Position numbers and translations under genes: made by a program
Notes under the pieces: generated by a model
Told to the model about the DNA's origin: nothing
Database searches by the model: none
Seen by the model: the letters and a program-made list of their open reading frames with translations, nothing else
Source: Plasticicumulans lactativorans
GTDB lineage: Bacteria > Pseudomonadota > Gammaproteobacteria > Competibacterales > Competibacteraceae
Direction: 5' to 3'
Length of the DNA stretch: 64,000 nt
Assembly (NCBI RefSeq): GCF_004341245.1
Contig: NZ_SLWY01000011.1
Coordinates: forward strand, 62,001 to 126,000
Shown: piece after piece, positions 17,448-25,537 of the stretch
Numbering within the stretch: the first letter of the stretch is position 1
How the letters are laid out: every line of letters starts with the position of its first letter

Positions 17448-18318
17448 AGCCCGTAGGATGGACTTCGCGATGGGTAGTACGCTCTACCCATCCTAAGCGG
17501 GCCATTGCGATGAGCAATGCGACTCCTGGTAAAAATAGACCGAGTGTGTTCGGTTCAGGAATTGAGCTCGGTCCGGAAATTAAGCGAATGTTCGGTCGGG
17601 TTGGATCAATAACCCCGATACTCGCCTTCGTGAGATCATATATTAAATCATCCGGGAAACCACCGGCAGAGGGAAAAGCTGTAACATTGAACAGTCCATC
17701 CGTAACTCCGGTGACCCACGCATAAGCAGTTGCAGGAGCACTGCTTGCGGAGTTAAGAATATCGGCACGATTGGGAGGGTTTTGAATATCTGTCTCAATA
17801 TTGCCCTCATTGGACGCAAGGGCAAATAGTTCGGTATTATCTGATATGAACTCTAATGAACCTCCGCGAAGCGCGATGACGGTCAGGCCTTGCCGTCCAC
17901 TGGACGGTGGAGCACTGGCATAGGCGAATCTGTTGGCGAAATCGATCGGCATACGGACACCGTTAGCATTAAGCGTCATCCCAAACTGACCTCCATTAGT
18001 CGGGTCCACGTCAAAAGTTCTGGTAAAGCTCACATCTATAACACCCCACTGACCTCTGGGGGGCAACGCAATACCGGAAAGCATGCCAGATGACGTCCAC
18101 TGAACGCCATCATAATCAGCTGAACCACTGGCCACACTAACGCTATTGTAAGTCACGTTGAACTCGAAATCTCCAAAACCTAATGTTGGCGTAAGCACGG
18201 TACCGTATAAATGAAAATCAAAATCGATTGGCGTACCTCTTGCGCTTTCTGAAGTGAGGATAGCAAACGATACTATTGCCAGAATGAATGCATATTTTTT
18301 TTGTCTTGTTTTCTTCAT
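17434..18318 (-). CDS. PEP-CTERM sorting-domain protein
   Basis: The 294-residue protein starts at the ATG at 18318 (AAGGAG seven bases before it) with a signal peptide, MKKTRQKKYAFILAIVSFAI. The middle is a beta-rich extracellular domain without a recognised family. The end has the PEP-CTERM sorting signal: SSIPEPNTLGLFLPGVALLI followed by MARLGWVER. The exosortase system (EpsH/XrtA type) of biofilm-forming betaproteobacteria processes such proteins. Normally the protein stops right after the basic residues. Here 14 extra residues (TTHREVHPTGYGLC) follow, encoded by a hairpin and IS-flank sequence, so the tail may have been altered by the neighbouring insertion. No exosortase gene is in the window. 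Confidence 0.85.
   Translation of the reverse strand: MKKTRQKKYAFILAIVSFAILTSESARGTPIDFDFHLYGTVLTPTLGFGDFEFNVTYNSVSVASGSADYDGVQWTSSGMLSGIALPPRGQWGVIDVSFTRTFDVDPTNGGQFGMTLNANGVRMPIDFANRFAYASAPPSSGRQGLTVIALRGGSLEFISDNTELFALASNEGNIETDIQNPPNRADILNSASSAPATAYAWVTGVTDGLFNVTAFPSAGGFPDDLIYDLTKASIGVIDPTRPNIRLISGPSSIPEPNTLGLFLPGVALLIAMARLGWVERTTHREVHPTGYGLC
17469..17492. repeat. Hairpin of the GATGGGTAG/CTACCCATC type
   Basis: A perfect 9-bp stem, GATGGGTAG and CTACCCATC, with a 6-base loop lies inside the 3' end of the PEP-CTERM reading frame. It is a short palindromic repeat and marks the junction between the gene and the IS630 debris. Confidence 0.5.
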
Positions 18319-18828
18319 TTCATTTCTCCTTAGACAGAGCCAATATACCAACCTTCTCATAAGTACTGTCACATGAGACAATACGCCCATCTATAGATCC
18401 CCTATATTTTGCAAGCGTTTTGTGCTGTTGGTTGTCGGGAACAAACCTGCAGGAATCTATCCAGCCTACCAAGGTGCCCGTCGGCACTGGCCCTGATGAC
18501 ATTCACTCCGTGAAAGCCTCATTAGTAGAACAACCTGCAGGGACCGAAGTCGTTATCAGGCTGGTTCCACGTCAGTTTGCACCGTCATCCCATCAACACA
18601 TCACGCTCGCACTCTTCAGGTGAGGTATGTGCCTATCGAAAACGCAAACAATGCGCTTCATTTCTCAGAGCATTTTATCTATGCGTCACTCAAATGATGT
18701 CAAAAATTATCATCTAATTTTTGTAATTATCTACACCAAACCGGTTTTCCCGGAATTGATGTAGATCAATTATTTTTAGGTAATTTTCACATGCTTAAGT
18801 GTCAGGGCATAGGCACAGGGATGTCGGG
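18319..18828. other. AT-rich non-coding stretch upstream of the PEP-CTERM gene
   Basis: About 510 bases with low GC and no credible gene. A 67-residue plus-strand frame at 18420-18623 has no ribosome site or family. The stretch should contain the PEP-CTERM promoter, but I could not pick out a convincing sigma-54 or sigma-70 site. It ends at GCCCAAC (18829-18835), a cassette-type core site bordering the ~170-bp repeat. Confidence 0.5.
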
Positions 18829-18832
18829 GCCC

Positions 18833-19003
18833 AACTATAAGTAGGCGACTTATCGTCCGCCTAAACACGCCCGCGGTTGCGGGAAACTCACCGAAAAGTA
18901 GTGGTCGGTCAGTTGCTTGGCAAGGCTGCGCCCGGGAGTTTTTCGTGCGTTAGGCGGACGGATCGCCGCAATAAAAAATAGTGCGGCGATCCGTCCGCCT
19001 AAC
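18833..19003. repeat. ~170-bp repeat, copy 1, with a perfect 25-bp-arm palindrome
   Basis: This copy matches 47584-47752 in the same orientation, with an estimated 85-90% identity by eye. It contains a perfect inverted repeat (arms 18946-18970 and 18982-19006, 11-base A-rich loop) whose arms carry GTTAGGC and GCCTAAC heptamers. A second, weaker pair is AAGTAGGCGAC near 18839 and GTCCGCCTAAA near 18855. On the minus strand the element ends TTATA-GTTGGGC, that is, at a GTTRRRY cassette core (18835-18829). It may be an attC-derived element, a MITE or an attI-like landing site. Frames through it are not genes. Confidence 0.8.
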
Positions 19004-19073
19004 GCATTTTTCGATGCGCCATAAAATACATCCCACTCGCCTCCCCCGCTCTTGCGTAACGCCCCACCACCCC

Positions 19074-19988
19074 TCACTGCCGCAGCAGCGCCCCGGTGTG
19101 ATCGGCGAACAGTTCCGATACCGTCGCGCGCAGCCAGCGGTTGCCTTCGTCGTGGTGGTAGCGCTCGTGCCAGTGCTGCTTGACCGCGAACGCGGGAAGT
19201 TCGATCGGCGGGGCGAGCGCCTTGACTCCCTCGCTCTGTTCCAGCAACTGCGCGAAGCGGCCGGGCACGATCACGATCAGGTCGGTGCTCGCCACCAGCC
19301 GGCCGATGCCGAGGAAGCTCGGCACGCGCAGCACGATGCGGCGGTGGATCTGGCGGTCTTCCAGCACCTTGTCGACGATCCAGTGGCCGGTGCCCGACAG
19401 CGACACGACGATGTGCGCCTCGGCGACGAAGCGCTCCAGCGTCAGGGTGTCGCCGATGCGCGGGTGGTCGCGCCGCACCACGCACAGCAGTTGCTGGCGG
19501 AACAACTGCTGCTGGTAGAAGCCCGCTTCCAGTTGCGGGATGAAGCCGATCGCGAGGTCGGCCGCGCCCGCCTCCAGCTCCGCGGCGATGCCGGCGCCGA
19601 TGTGCATCACCTCGACGCGCAGCGCCGGCGCCACCCGCTTCAGGTGGTTCATCAGTTGCGGCAGCAGGATCACCTGGCTGATGTCGGTCATCGCGATGCG
19701 GAAGGTGCGCTCCGAGCGCGCCGCGTCGAACACCACGCGGTGGCGCACCGCGGTGTGCAGCAGCGTGAGCGCCTGGCGGATCGGGCCGATCAGCTCGGCG
19801 GCGTGCGGGGTCGGCTCCATGCCCCGCGAGGTGCGCACGAACAGCGGGTCGTTGAAGTACTTGCGCAGCTTCGCCAGGCCGAGGCTGACCGAGGGCTGGC
19901 TGAGTTCGAGGTTCTCGGCGGCCTGCGTGACGCTGCCGGTCTTGTAGATCTCGTCGAAGATCGTCAGCCAGCGCAGTTCGATGTCCAC
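19074..19988 (-). CDS. LysR-family regulator of the gentisate cluster
   Basis: The 304-residue protein has an N-terminal LysR helix-turn-helix (residues 1-65: IFDEIYKTGSVTQAAENLEL, then SQPSVSLGLAKLRKYFNDPL) and a two-lobed effector domain (~90-304). It is divergent from the 3-hydroxybenzoate hydroxylase gene and separated from it by 172 bp that hold a T-N11-A palindrome. LysR proteins in such positions activate the divergent catabolic operon in response to substrate, here most likely 3-hydroxybenzoate or gentisate (inference). Confidence 0.92.
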   Translation of the reverse strand: MDIELRWLTIFDEIYKTGSVTQAAENLELSQPSVSLGLAKLRKYFNDPLFVRTSRGMEPTPHAAELIGPIRQALTLLHTAVRHRVVFDAARSERTFRIAMTDISQVILLPQLMNHLKRVAPALRVEVMHIGAGIAAELEAGAADLAIGFIPQLEAGFYQQQLFRQQLLCVVRRDHPRIGDTLTLERFVAEAHIVVSLSGTGHWIVDKVLEDRQIHRRIVLRVPSFLGIGRLVASTDLIVIVPGRFAQLLEQSEGVKALAPPIELPAFAVKQHWHERYHHDEGNRWLRATVSELFADHTGALLRQ

Positions 19989-20002
19989 GCCCTCCCCCCT
20001 TT

Positions 20003-20017
20003 ATCAGAAATCCTGAT
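20003..20017. promoter_or_regulatory. LysR-type operator (T-N11-A palindrome)
   Basis: ATCAGAAATCCTGAT is an inverted repeat with the T-N11-A spacing of LysR regulatory binding sites. It sits 15 bases upstream of the LysR start and 144 bases before the hydroxylase start. A related half-site, TTCAGGAT, recurs near 20057 and could be the activation half. Confidence 0.65.
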
Positions 20018-20160
20018 CGCGCCCATAGGCCGCAGGTGATTAACGAAATAGTGCTTCGCCTTCAGGATGTCGTCAACGGAGCGGCCCACCGAAGCAGCTC
20101 CCGAGGCAGGCGGCGGCACCCACGTTCGCCGCTGCACCAGACCCCAGGAGGAGAACACAC

Positions 20161-21354
20161 ATGTCGAATTCGAATCTGCCCATCCTGATCGCCGGCGGCG
20201 GCATCGGCGGCATCGCCGCCGCGCTCGCGCTGACGCGCCAGGGTTTCAACGTCAAGGTGCTCGAACAGGCGCCGCAGCTCGGCGAGATCGGCGCCGGCAT
20301 CCAGCTCGGCCCGAACGCCTTCGCCGCCTTCGATGCGCTCGGCGTCGGCCCGCTGGCGCGCAGCCGCGCGGTCTACACCGACGAGATGGTGATGCACGAC
20401 GCGCTCGACGAATTCCTCGTCGGCCGCATCCCCACCGGCGAGGCGTTCCGCGAGCGCTTCGGCAACCCCTACGCGGTGATCCACCGCGCCGACGTGCACC
20501 GCTCGCTGCTCGAAGGCGCGCAGGCCTCGGACCGCATCGAGGTGCTGACCGCCACCACCGTGCAGCGCGTGGAGCAGGACGACGACGGCGTCACCGTGCA
20601 CGACACCGACGGCCGCCGCCACCGCGGCATCGCGCTGATCGGCGCCGACGGCGTGAAGTCGGCGGTGCGCCGCCAGTACGTCGGCGACGACGCCCGCGTG
20701 TCGGGCCACGTGGTGTACCGCGCGGTGGTCGAACGCAAGGACTTCCCGGCCGAGCTGCAGTGGAACGCCGCGAGCATCTGGGTCGGCCCGAACTGCCACC
20801 TGGTGCACTACCCGCTGCGCGGCGGCGAGCAGTACAACGTGGTGGTCACCTTCCACAGCCGCGAAAAGGAAGAGTGGAGCGTGCGCGAAGGCAGCCGCGA
20901 GGAGGTGCAGAGCTACTTCGAGGGTATCTGCCCGAAGGCGCGCCAGTTGATCGACCTGCCGAAGGACTGGAAGCGCTGGGCCACCGCCGACCGCGAGCCG
21001 ATCGGCAACTGGACCTTCGGCCGCGTCACGCTGCTCGGCGACGCCGCCCACCCCACGCTGCAGTACCTGGCGCAGGGCGCGTGCATGGCGCTCGAGGACG
21101 CGGTGACGCTCGGCGAGGCGCTGCGCGTCAGCGGCAACGACGTCGCCAAGGCGTTTGCGCTGTACCAGCGTTCGCGCATCGCCCGCACCGCCCGCGTGGT
21201 GCTGTCGGCTCGCGAGATGGGCCGCATCTTCCACGCCAAGGGCGTCGAGCGCCTGGTGCGCAACGACCTCTGGCAGCGCCGCTCGGCCGAGCGCTTCTAC
21301 GACGCGATGGAGTGGCTGTACGGCTGGAAGGTCGAGAACTGCCTCGCCGCCTGA
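20161..21354 (+). CDS. 3-hydroxybenzoate 6-monooxygenase (FAD-dependent)
   Basis: The 397-residue protein is a class A flavoprotein hydroxylase: the N-terminal dinucleotide motif ILIAGGGIGGIAAALALTRQ, the DG motif IGADGVKSAVRR near residue 160, and the second FAD motif VTLLGDAAHPTLQYLAQGA near 290. The length and motifs fit 3-hydroxybenzoate 6-hydroxylase (MhbM/NagX type), which makes gentisate using NADH and O2. Salicylate 1- or 5-hydroxylases are alternatives. The next genes encode gentisate ring cleavage and downstream steps, which favours the gentisate-forming reaction. GAGGAG lies 9 bases before the ATG. Confidence 0.88.
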   Translation: MSNSNLPILIAGGGIGGIAAALALTRQGFNVKVLEQAPQLGEIGAGIQLGPNAFAAFDALGVGPLARSRAVYTDEMVMHDALDEFLVGRIPTGEAFRERFGNPYAVIHRADVHRSLLEGAQASDRIEVLTATTVQRVEQDDDGVTVHDTDGRRHRGIALIGADGVKSAVRRQYVGDDARVSGHVVYRAVVERKDFPAELQWNAASIWVGPNCHLVHYPLRGGEQYNVVVTFHSREKEEWSVREGSREEVQSYFEGICPKARQLIDLPKDWKRWATADREPIGNWTFGRVTLLGDAAHPTLQYLAQGACMALEDAVTLGEALRVSGNDVAKAFALYQRSRIARTARVVLSAREMGRIFHAKGVERLVRNDLWQRRSAERFYDAMEWLYGWKVENCLAA

Positions 21355-21473
21355 GGCGGCGGCGCGACACCGAATCCCGCGGGCCGCGTGCCCGCCCCCC
21401 AACCCCCTGCAAGGCTGCCGACGGGATCCGTGCGATCGCCGTACGCCCCCGGCTTGCCTGGAGAACTGCCGAC

Positions 21474-22526
21474 ATGTCCAACCAGGCCCCGCTCCACGCC
21501 GCCCGCGCCGATTACTACCGGCGCATCGACGGCCTCAACCTCTCGCCGCTGTGGGAGAACCTGCACACGCTGGTGCCGACGACGCCGGACTCGCCCTGCG
21601 CCCCCGCGCTGTGGCGCTTCGACGAGATCCGCCCCTACCTGATGCAGGGCGGCGAGCTGATCACCGCCCGCGAAGCCGTGCGCCGCGTGCTGGTGCTCGA
21701 AAACCCGGCGCTGCGCGGCAGCTCGCGGGTGACCAAGGCGCTCTACGCCGGCCTGCAGCTGATCCTGCCCGGCGAGGTCGCGCCCAGCCACCGCCACACG
21801 CAGTCGGCGCTGCGCTTCGTCGTCGAGGGCCGCGGCGCCTACACCGCGGTCGACGGCGAGCGCCACACGATGGAGCCCGGCGACTTCATCATCACGCCGT
21901 CGTGGACCTTCCACGACCACGGCAACCCCGGCAGCGAACCGGTGATCTGGCTCGACGGGCTCGACATCCCGATCGTCGACCTCTGCGACGCGCGCTTCGC
22001 CGAGAACCACCCGCTGGAGGTGCAGCCGGTGACCAAGGCCGAGGGCCAGTCGCTCGCGCGCTTCGGCAACAACATGGCCCCGGTGGGCTACGCGCCGGCG
22101 ACGCCGACCTCGCCGATCTTCGCCTACCCGTACCGGCAGTCGCGGGCCGCGCTGCACGCGCTCGCCCGTGCCGACGCCCCGGACCCGGCCCACGGCCACA
22201 AGCTGCAGTACATCAACCCGGTCACCGGCGGCTCGGCGATGCCGACCATCGGCACCTTCCTGCAGTGGCTGCCGGCCGACTTCAACGGTGCGCGCCACCG
22301 CTCGACCGACGCGACCGTGTTCAGCGTGGTCGAGGGCCGCGGCGAGGTGGTGCTCGACACCCCCGCCGGTCGCGAGGTGATCGAGTTCGGGCCGCGCGAC
22401 CACTTCGTGATCCCGTCGTGGACCCCGCACGCGCTGCGCGCCGCCACCGACACCGTGCTGTTCAGCTTCTCCGACCGCCCCGTGCAGCGCCTGCTCGGCC
22501 TGCTGCGCGAAGAAACCCTTGCCTGA
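21474..22526 (+). CDS. nagI: Gentisate 1,2-dioxygenase
   Basis: The 350-residue protein is a bicupin. The N-terminal cupin has the iron ligands in APSHRHTQSALRFVVEGRGA, and the C-terminal cupin contains FNGARHRSTDATVFSVVEGR. It cleaves gentisate between the carboxyl and adjacent hydroxyl carbons to maleylpyruvate, using Fe(II) and O2 in the cytosol. The length matches characterised enzymes. The ATG at 21474 is preceded by a GGAGAAC sequence. It lies 119 bp after the hydroxylase and 35 bp before the hydrolase gene, within one plausible operon. Confidence 0.93.
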   Translation: MSNQAPLHAARADYYRRIDGLNLSPLWENLHTLVPTTPDSPCAPALWRFDEIRPYLMQGGELITAREAVRRVLVLENPALRGSSRVTKALYAGLQLILPGEVAPSHRHTQSALRFVVEGRGAYTAVDGERHTMEPGDFIITPSWTFHDHGNPGSEPVIWLDGLDIPIVDLCDARFAENHPLEVQPVTKAEGQSLARFGNNMAPVGYAPATPTSPIFAYPYRQSRAALHALARADAPDPAHGHKLQYINPVTGGSAMPTIGTFLQWLPADFNGARHRSTDATVFSVVEGRGEVVLDTPAGREVIEFGPRDHFVIPSWTPHALRAATDTVLFSFSDRPVQRLLGLLREETLA

Positions 22527-22561
22527 TCACATCACCTGACGCCACCCGAGGAGATACCGCC

Positions 22562-23266
22562 ATGAACTTCGCCTTCGCCCCCACCCCCACCGTCGGCCTG
22601 CCCATCGCCGGTCGCGACGAGCAGTTCCCGGTGCGCCGCGTCTACTGCGTCGGCCGCAACTACGCCGCCCACGCCCGCGAGATGGGCTTCGATCCGGACC
22701 GCGAGCCGCCGTTCTTCTTCTGCAAGCCGAACGACGACGCCTCGATCGTCCCGGTCGCCGACGGCACCACGGCGACCATCCCCTACCCGGCCGAGACGCA
22801 GAACTACCACTACGAGATCGAGCTGGTGGTCGCGATCGGCCGCGGCGGCAGCAACATCCCGGTCGAGCAGGCGACGCAGCACATCTTCGGCTACGCGGTC
22901 GGGCTCGACATGACCCGCCGCGACCAGCAGATGAAGATGCGCGAGATGGGCCGCCCGTGGGAGGTCGGCAAGGCCTTCGACCTCTCCGCGCCGATCGCCC
23001 CGCTGCACCCGCTCGACGCCACCGGTGAGATCGAGCACGGCGCGATCACGCTCAGCGTCGACGGCGAGACCCGCCAGGCGAGCGACCTCGCCAAGCTGAT
23101 CTGGTCGGTGCCCGAGATCATCGCGAACCTGTCGACCCTGTTCGAGCTGCGCCCCGGCGACCTGATCTTCACCGGCACCCCCGAGGGCGTCGGCGCGGTC
23201 GAGCGCGGCCAGACCATGGTCGGCCGCATCGACGGCCTCGGCGAGCTACGCGTGAAGGTCGCCTGA
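22562..23266 (+). CDS. nagK: Fumarylpyruvate hydrolase (FAH family)
   Basis: The 234-residue protein contains the FAH fold: VYCVGRNYAAHAREMGFDP, then FFFCKPNDDASIV, the metal ligands in YHYEIELVVAIG, and IFTGTPEGVGAV near the end. FumarylpyruvateFAH-type hydrolases split fumarylpyruvate to fumarate and pyruvate, the last step of the gentisate pathway. An isomerase for maleylpyruvate is encoded three genes on, which supports fumarylpyruvate over maleylpyruvate as substrate. Clear GAGGAGA ribosome site. Confidence 0.9.
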   Translation: MNFAFAPTPTVGLPIAGRDEQFPVRRVYCVGRNYAAHAREMGFDPDREPPFFFCKPNDDASIVPVADGTTATIPYPAETQNYHYEIELVVAIGRGGSNIPVEQATQHIFGYAVGLDMTRRDQQMKMREMGRPWEVGKAFDLSAPIAPLHPLDATGEIEHGAITLSVDGETRQASDLAKLIWSVPEIIANLSTLFELRPGDLIFTGTPEGVGAVERGQTMVGRIDGLGELRVKVA

Positions 23267-23317
23267 CGCCCGCCATCACCCCCGCCTGACCGAGCCCCGC
23301 CGCGCCCGCGGCGGCCA

Positions 23318-23344
23318 TCGGGGGTTCCCCGCCGGAACCCCCGA
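23318..23344. repeat. Perfect 11-bp stem hairpin between hydrolase and transporter genes
   Basis: TCGGGGGTTCC and GGAACCCCCGA flank a five-base loop in the 178-bp gap between the hydrolase and MFS genes. No T-run follows, so it is more likely an mRNA-stabilising or attenuating hairpin than a full terminator. Confidence 0.55.
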
Positions 23345-23444
23345 CGGGTGCGGCCTGCCCGCATCCGGCCCGGCCGCACGCGGCCGAGGGCCGCGCCGGC
23401 GGGCGACCACCCGACAAGAAACCACATCCCCGGAGGAGATCACG

Positions 23445-24785
23445 ATGGACGCCAAGCGCACGATCGACGTGCAGGACTTCATCGACCACCACCCCTTCTC
23501 GGCATACCAGAAGGCCATCCTGACGCTGTGCTTCCTGATCGTCGCCGTCGACGGCTTCGACACCGCGGCGATCGGCTTCATCGCCCCGGCGCTGAAGGCC
23601 GAATGGGGGCTGACGCCGCAGGCGCTCGGGCCGCTGTTCGGTGCCGGCCTCGGCGGGCTGATGCTCGGCGCCTTCATCTTCGGCCCGCTGGCGGACCGCT
23701 ACGGGCGCAAGGCCATCCTGCTCTTTTCGGTGGCCTTCTTCGGCACCGCGAGCCTGGTGTCGATGTACAGCGCGAACCTCGAACAACTGGTGGTGCTGCG
23801 CTTCCTGACCGGGCTCGGGCTCGGCGGGGCGATGCCGAACTCGATCACGCTGACCTCGGAGTACTGCCCGGCGGCGCGGCGCTCGTCGCTGGTGACGCTG
23901 ATGTTCTGCGGCTTCACCGTCGGCTCGGCGATCGGCGGGCTCACCGCGGCGCAGCTCGTGCCGGCGATCGGCTGGCGCGGCATCCTGCTGCTCGGCGGCG
24001 TGCTGCCGCTCGCGCTGGTGCCGGTGCTGTGGTTCGTGCTGCCCGAGTCGGTGCGCTTCCAGGTGCTGAACGGCCATGCCGGTGAACGCATCGCCCGCAC
24101 GCTGCGCCGGATCGCGCCCGGCGCCGACCTGCAGGACGCCCGCTTCGTGCTCAAGGACCACAAGGCCAAGGGCTTCCCCGCGCGCCACCTGTTCGATGAA
24201 GGGCTGGGCAGGGGCACCGTGCTGCTGTGGGCCACCTTCTTCATGACCCTGCTGATCATCTACCTGCTGTCGAGCTGGCTGCCCACGGTGATCAGCAGCA
24301 CCGGCATGAGCCTGCAGATGGCCTCGGTGGTCACCGCGATGTTCCAGATCGGCGGCACCGTCGGCGCGATCCTGATCGGGCGCTTCATGGACCGCAACCC
24401 GCCGGGCACCGTGCTGGCGATCGCCTACGCGCTGGGGGCGGGCTGCGTCGCGCTGATCGGTGTCTCCCACGCCAATCCCTGGCTGCTCGGGCTCGCGGTG
24501 TTCTGCGCCGGCGTCACCATCAGCGGCTCGCAGGTCGGTGCCAACGCGCTCGCCGCGGCCTACTACCCGACGCACGTGCGCGCCACCGGCGTCAGCTGGG
24601 CCTCGGCGGTCGGCCGCATCGGCTCGGTGCTGGGCTCGATGAGCGGCGGCGTGATGCTCGCCGCCGGCCTGCCGCTGTCGCTGATGTTCGCGATCGTCGC
24701 GGTCCCGGCGCTGCTCGCCGCGCTCACCATCTTCGTAATGGGCCGCCTCGAAGCGCAGCGCGAAGCCGCCGGCGCCAACGCCTGA
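23445..24785 (+). CDS. MFS aromatic acid importer (AAHS family)
   Basis: The 446-residue protein has twelve predicted transmembrane segments. It shows the aromatic acid:H+ symporter signatures DGFDTAAIGFIAPALKAEW in TM1 and GPLADRYGRKAIL between TM2 and TM3, and resembles PcaK and MhbT. The conserved Asp in the DGFDT motif is needed for substrate transport in that family. Its place in the gentisate operon suggests 3-hydroxybenzoate or gentisate as the substrate. A strong CGGAGGAG ribosome site lies just upstream. Confidence 0.9.
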   Translation: MDAKRTIDVQDFIDHHPFSAYQKAILTLCFLIVAVDGFDTAAIGFIAPALKAEWGLTPQALGPLFGAGLGGLMLGAFIFGPLADRYGRKAILLFSVAFFGTASLVSMYSANLEQLVVLRFLTGLGLGGAMPNSITLTSEYCPAARRSSLVTLMFCGFTVGSAIGGLTAAQLVPAIGWRGILLLGGVLPLALVPVLWFVLPESVRFQVLNGHAGERIARTLRRIAPGADLQDARFVLKDHKAKGFPARHLFDEGLGRGTVLLWATFFMTLLIIYLLSSWLPTVISSTGMSLQMASVVTAMFQIGGTVGAILIGRFMDRNPPGTVLAIAYALGAGCVALIGVSHANPWLLGLAVFCAGVTISGSQVGANALAAAYYPTHVRATGVSWASAVGRIGSVLGSMSGGVMLAAGLPLSLMFAIVAVPALLAALTIFVMGRLEAQREAAGANA

Positions 24786-24854
24786 CCCCACCCCCGACCG
24801 CGGGCCGCGGCAGCGCGGCCCGCCTTGCTCTCAGACCGATCCCGGAGTCGCCCC

Positions 24855-25505
24855 ATGTACCGCCTGCACAACTACTACCGCAGTTCCGCCTCGTACCGCG
24901 TGCGCATCGCGCTGAACCTGAAGGGCCTCGCCTACGAGTACGTGCCCTGGCACCTGACCCGCAACGGCGGCGAGACCGCACGGCCCGAGTTCCTCGCGCT
25001 GAACCCCGAAGGGCTGGTGCCGGTGCTGGAGACCGCCGACGGCCAGCACCTGACGCAGTCGCTCGCGATCATCGAATACCTCGACGCGCTGCACCCGACG
25101 CCCGCGCTGCTGCCGGGCGACCCGCTGGAGCGCGCGCGGGTGCAGGCGCTGGCACAGCTGATCGCCTGCGAGATCCACCCGATCAACAACCTGCGCGTGC
25201 TGCAGTACCTCACCAACCGCCTCGGCGTCAGCGAGGCCGACCGGAACGCGTGGTACCGGCACTGGGTGGAGACGGGGCTGCGCGCCTTCGAGGCGCAACT
25301 GCGTGCGTCGGACGCGACCGGGCGCTTCTGCCACGGTGACACGCCGACGCTCGCCGACTGCTGCCTGGTGCCGCAGATCTTCAACGCGCAGCGCTTCGGC
25401 TGCGACCTCGGCTTCGCCACCGAGACGCTGCGCATCCACGCCAACTGTGAGGCACTCGAGGCGTTCCGCACGGCGAGCCCGGAGCGTCAGCCCGACGCCG
25501 AGTGA
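24855..25505 (+). CDS. nagL: Maleylpyruvate isomerase (zeta-class GST)
   Basis: The 216-residue protein has the zeta-GST signature SSASYRVRIALNLKGLAYEY with the catalytic Ser-Ser region, NPEGLVPVLETADG (cis-Pro) and TQSLAIIEYLD. The zeta class covers maleylacetoacetate and glutathione-dependent maleylpyruvate isomerases; the gentisate context points to maleylpyruvate to fumarylpyruvate. The ATG at 24855 opens the family sequence. The upstream in-frame residues (MLSDRSRSRP) are non-homologous. It ends the gentisate operon and converges on the alr gene. Confidence 0.9.
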   Translation: MYRLHNYYRSSASYRVRIALNLKGLAYEYVPWHLTRNGGETARPEFLALNPEGLVPVLETADGQHLTQSLAIIEYLDALHPTPALLPGDPLERARVQALAQLIACEIHPINNLRVLQYLTNRLGVSEADRNAWYRHWVETGLRAFEAQLRASDATGRFCHGDTPTLADCCLVPQIFNAQRFGCDLGFATETLRIHANCEALEAFRTASPERQPDAE

Positions 25506-25537
25506 GGCGGCAGCGGGCGCACCGCGGGTGTGGCGGC

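Noticed and set aside
18420-18623. 67-codon plus-strand ORF upstream of the PEP-CTERM gene
   Set aside because: No ribosome site, no family, and it lies where the PEP-CTERM promoter is expected.
18850-19485. Minus-strand ORF running through the ~170-bp repeat into the LysR gene
   Set aside because: It overlaps the LysR coding sequence in another frame and ends in the repeat's palindrome; the matching ORF at 47212-47754 shares only the repeat part.
23318-23344. Intrinsic terminator splitting the gentisate operon
   Set aside because: The stem is strong but no T-run follows, and the downstream transporter and isomerase belong to the same pathway; kept only as a hairpin.
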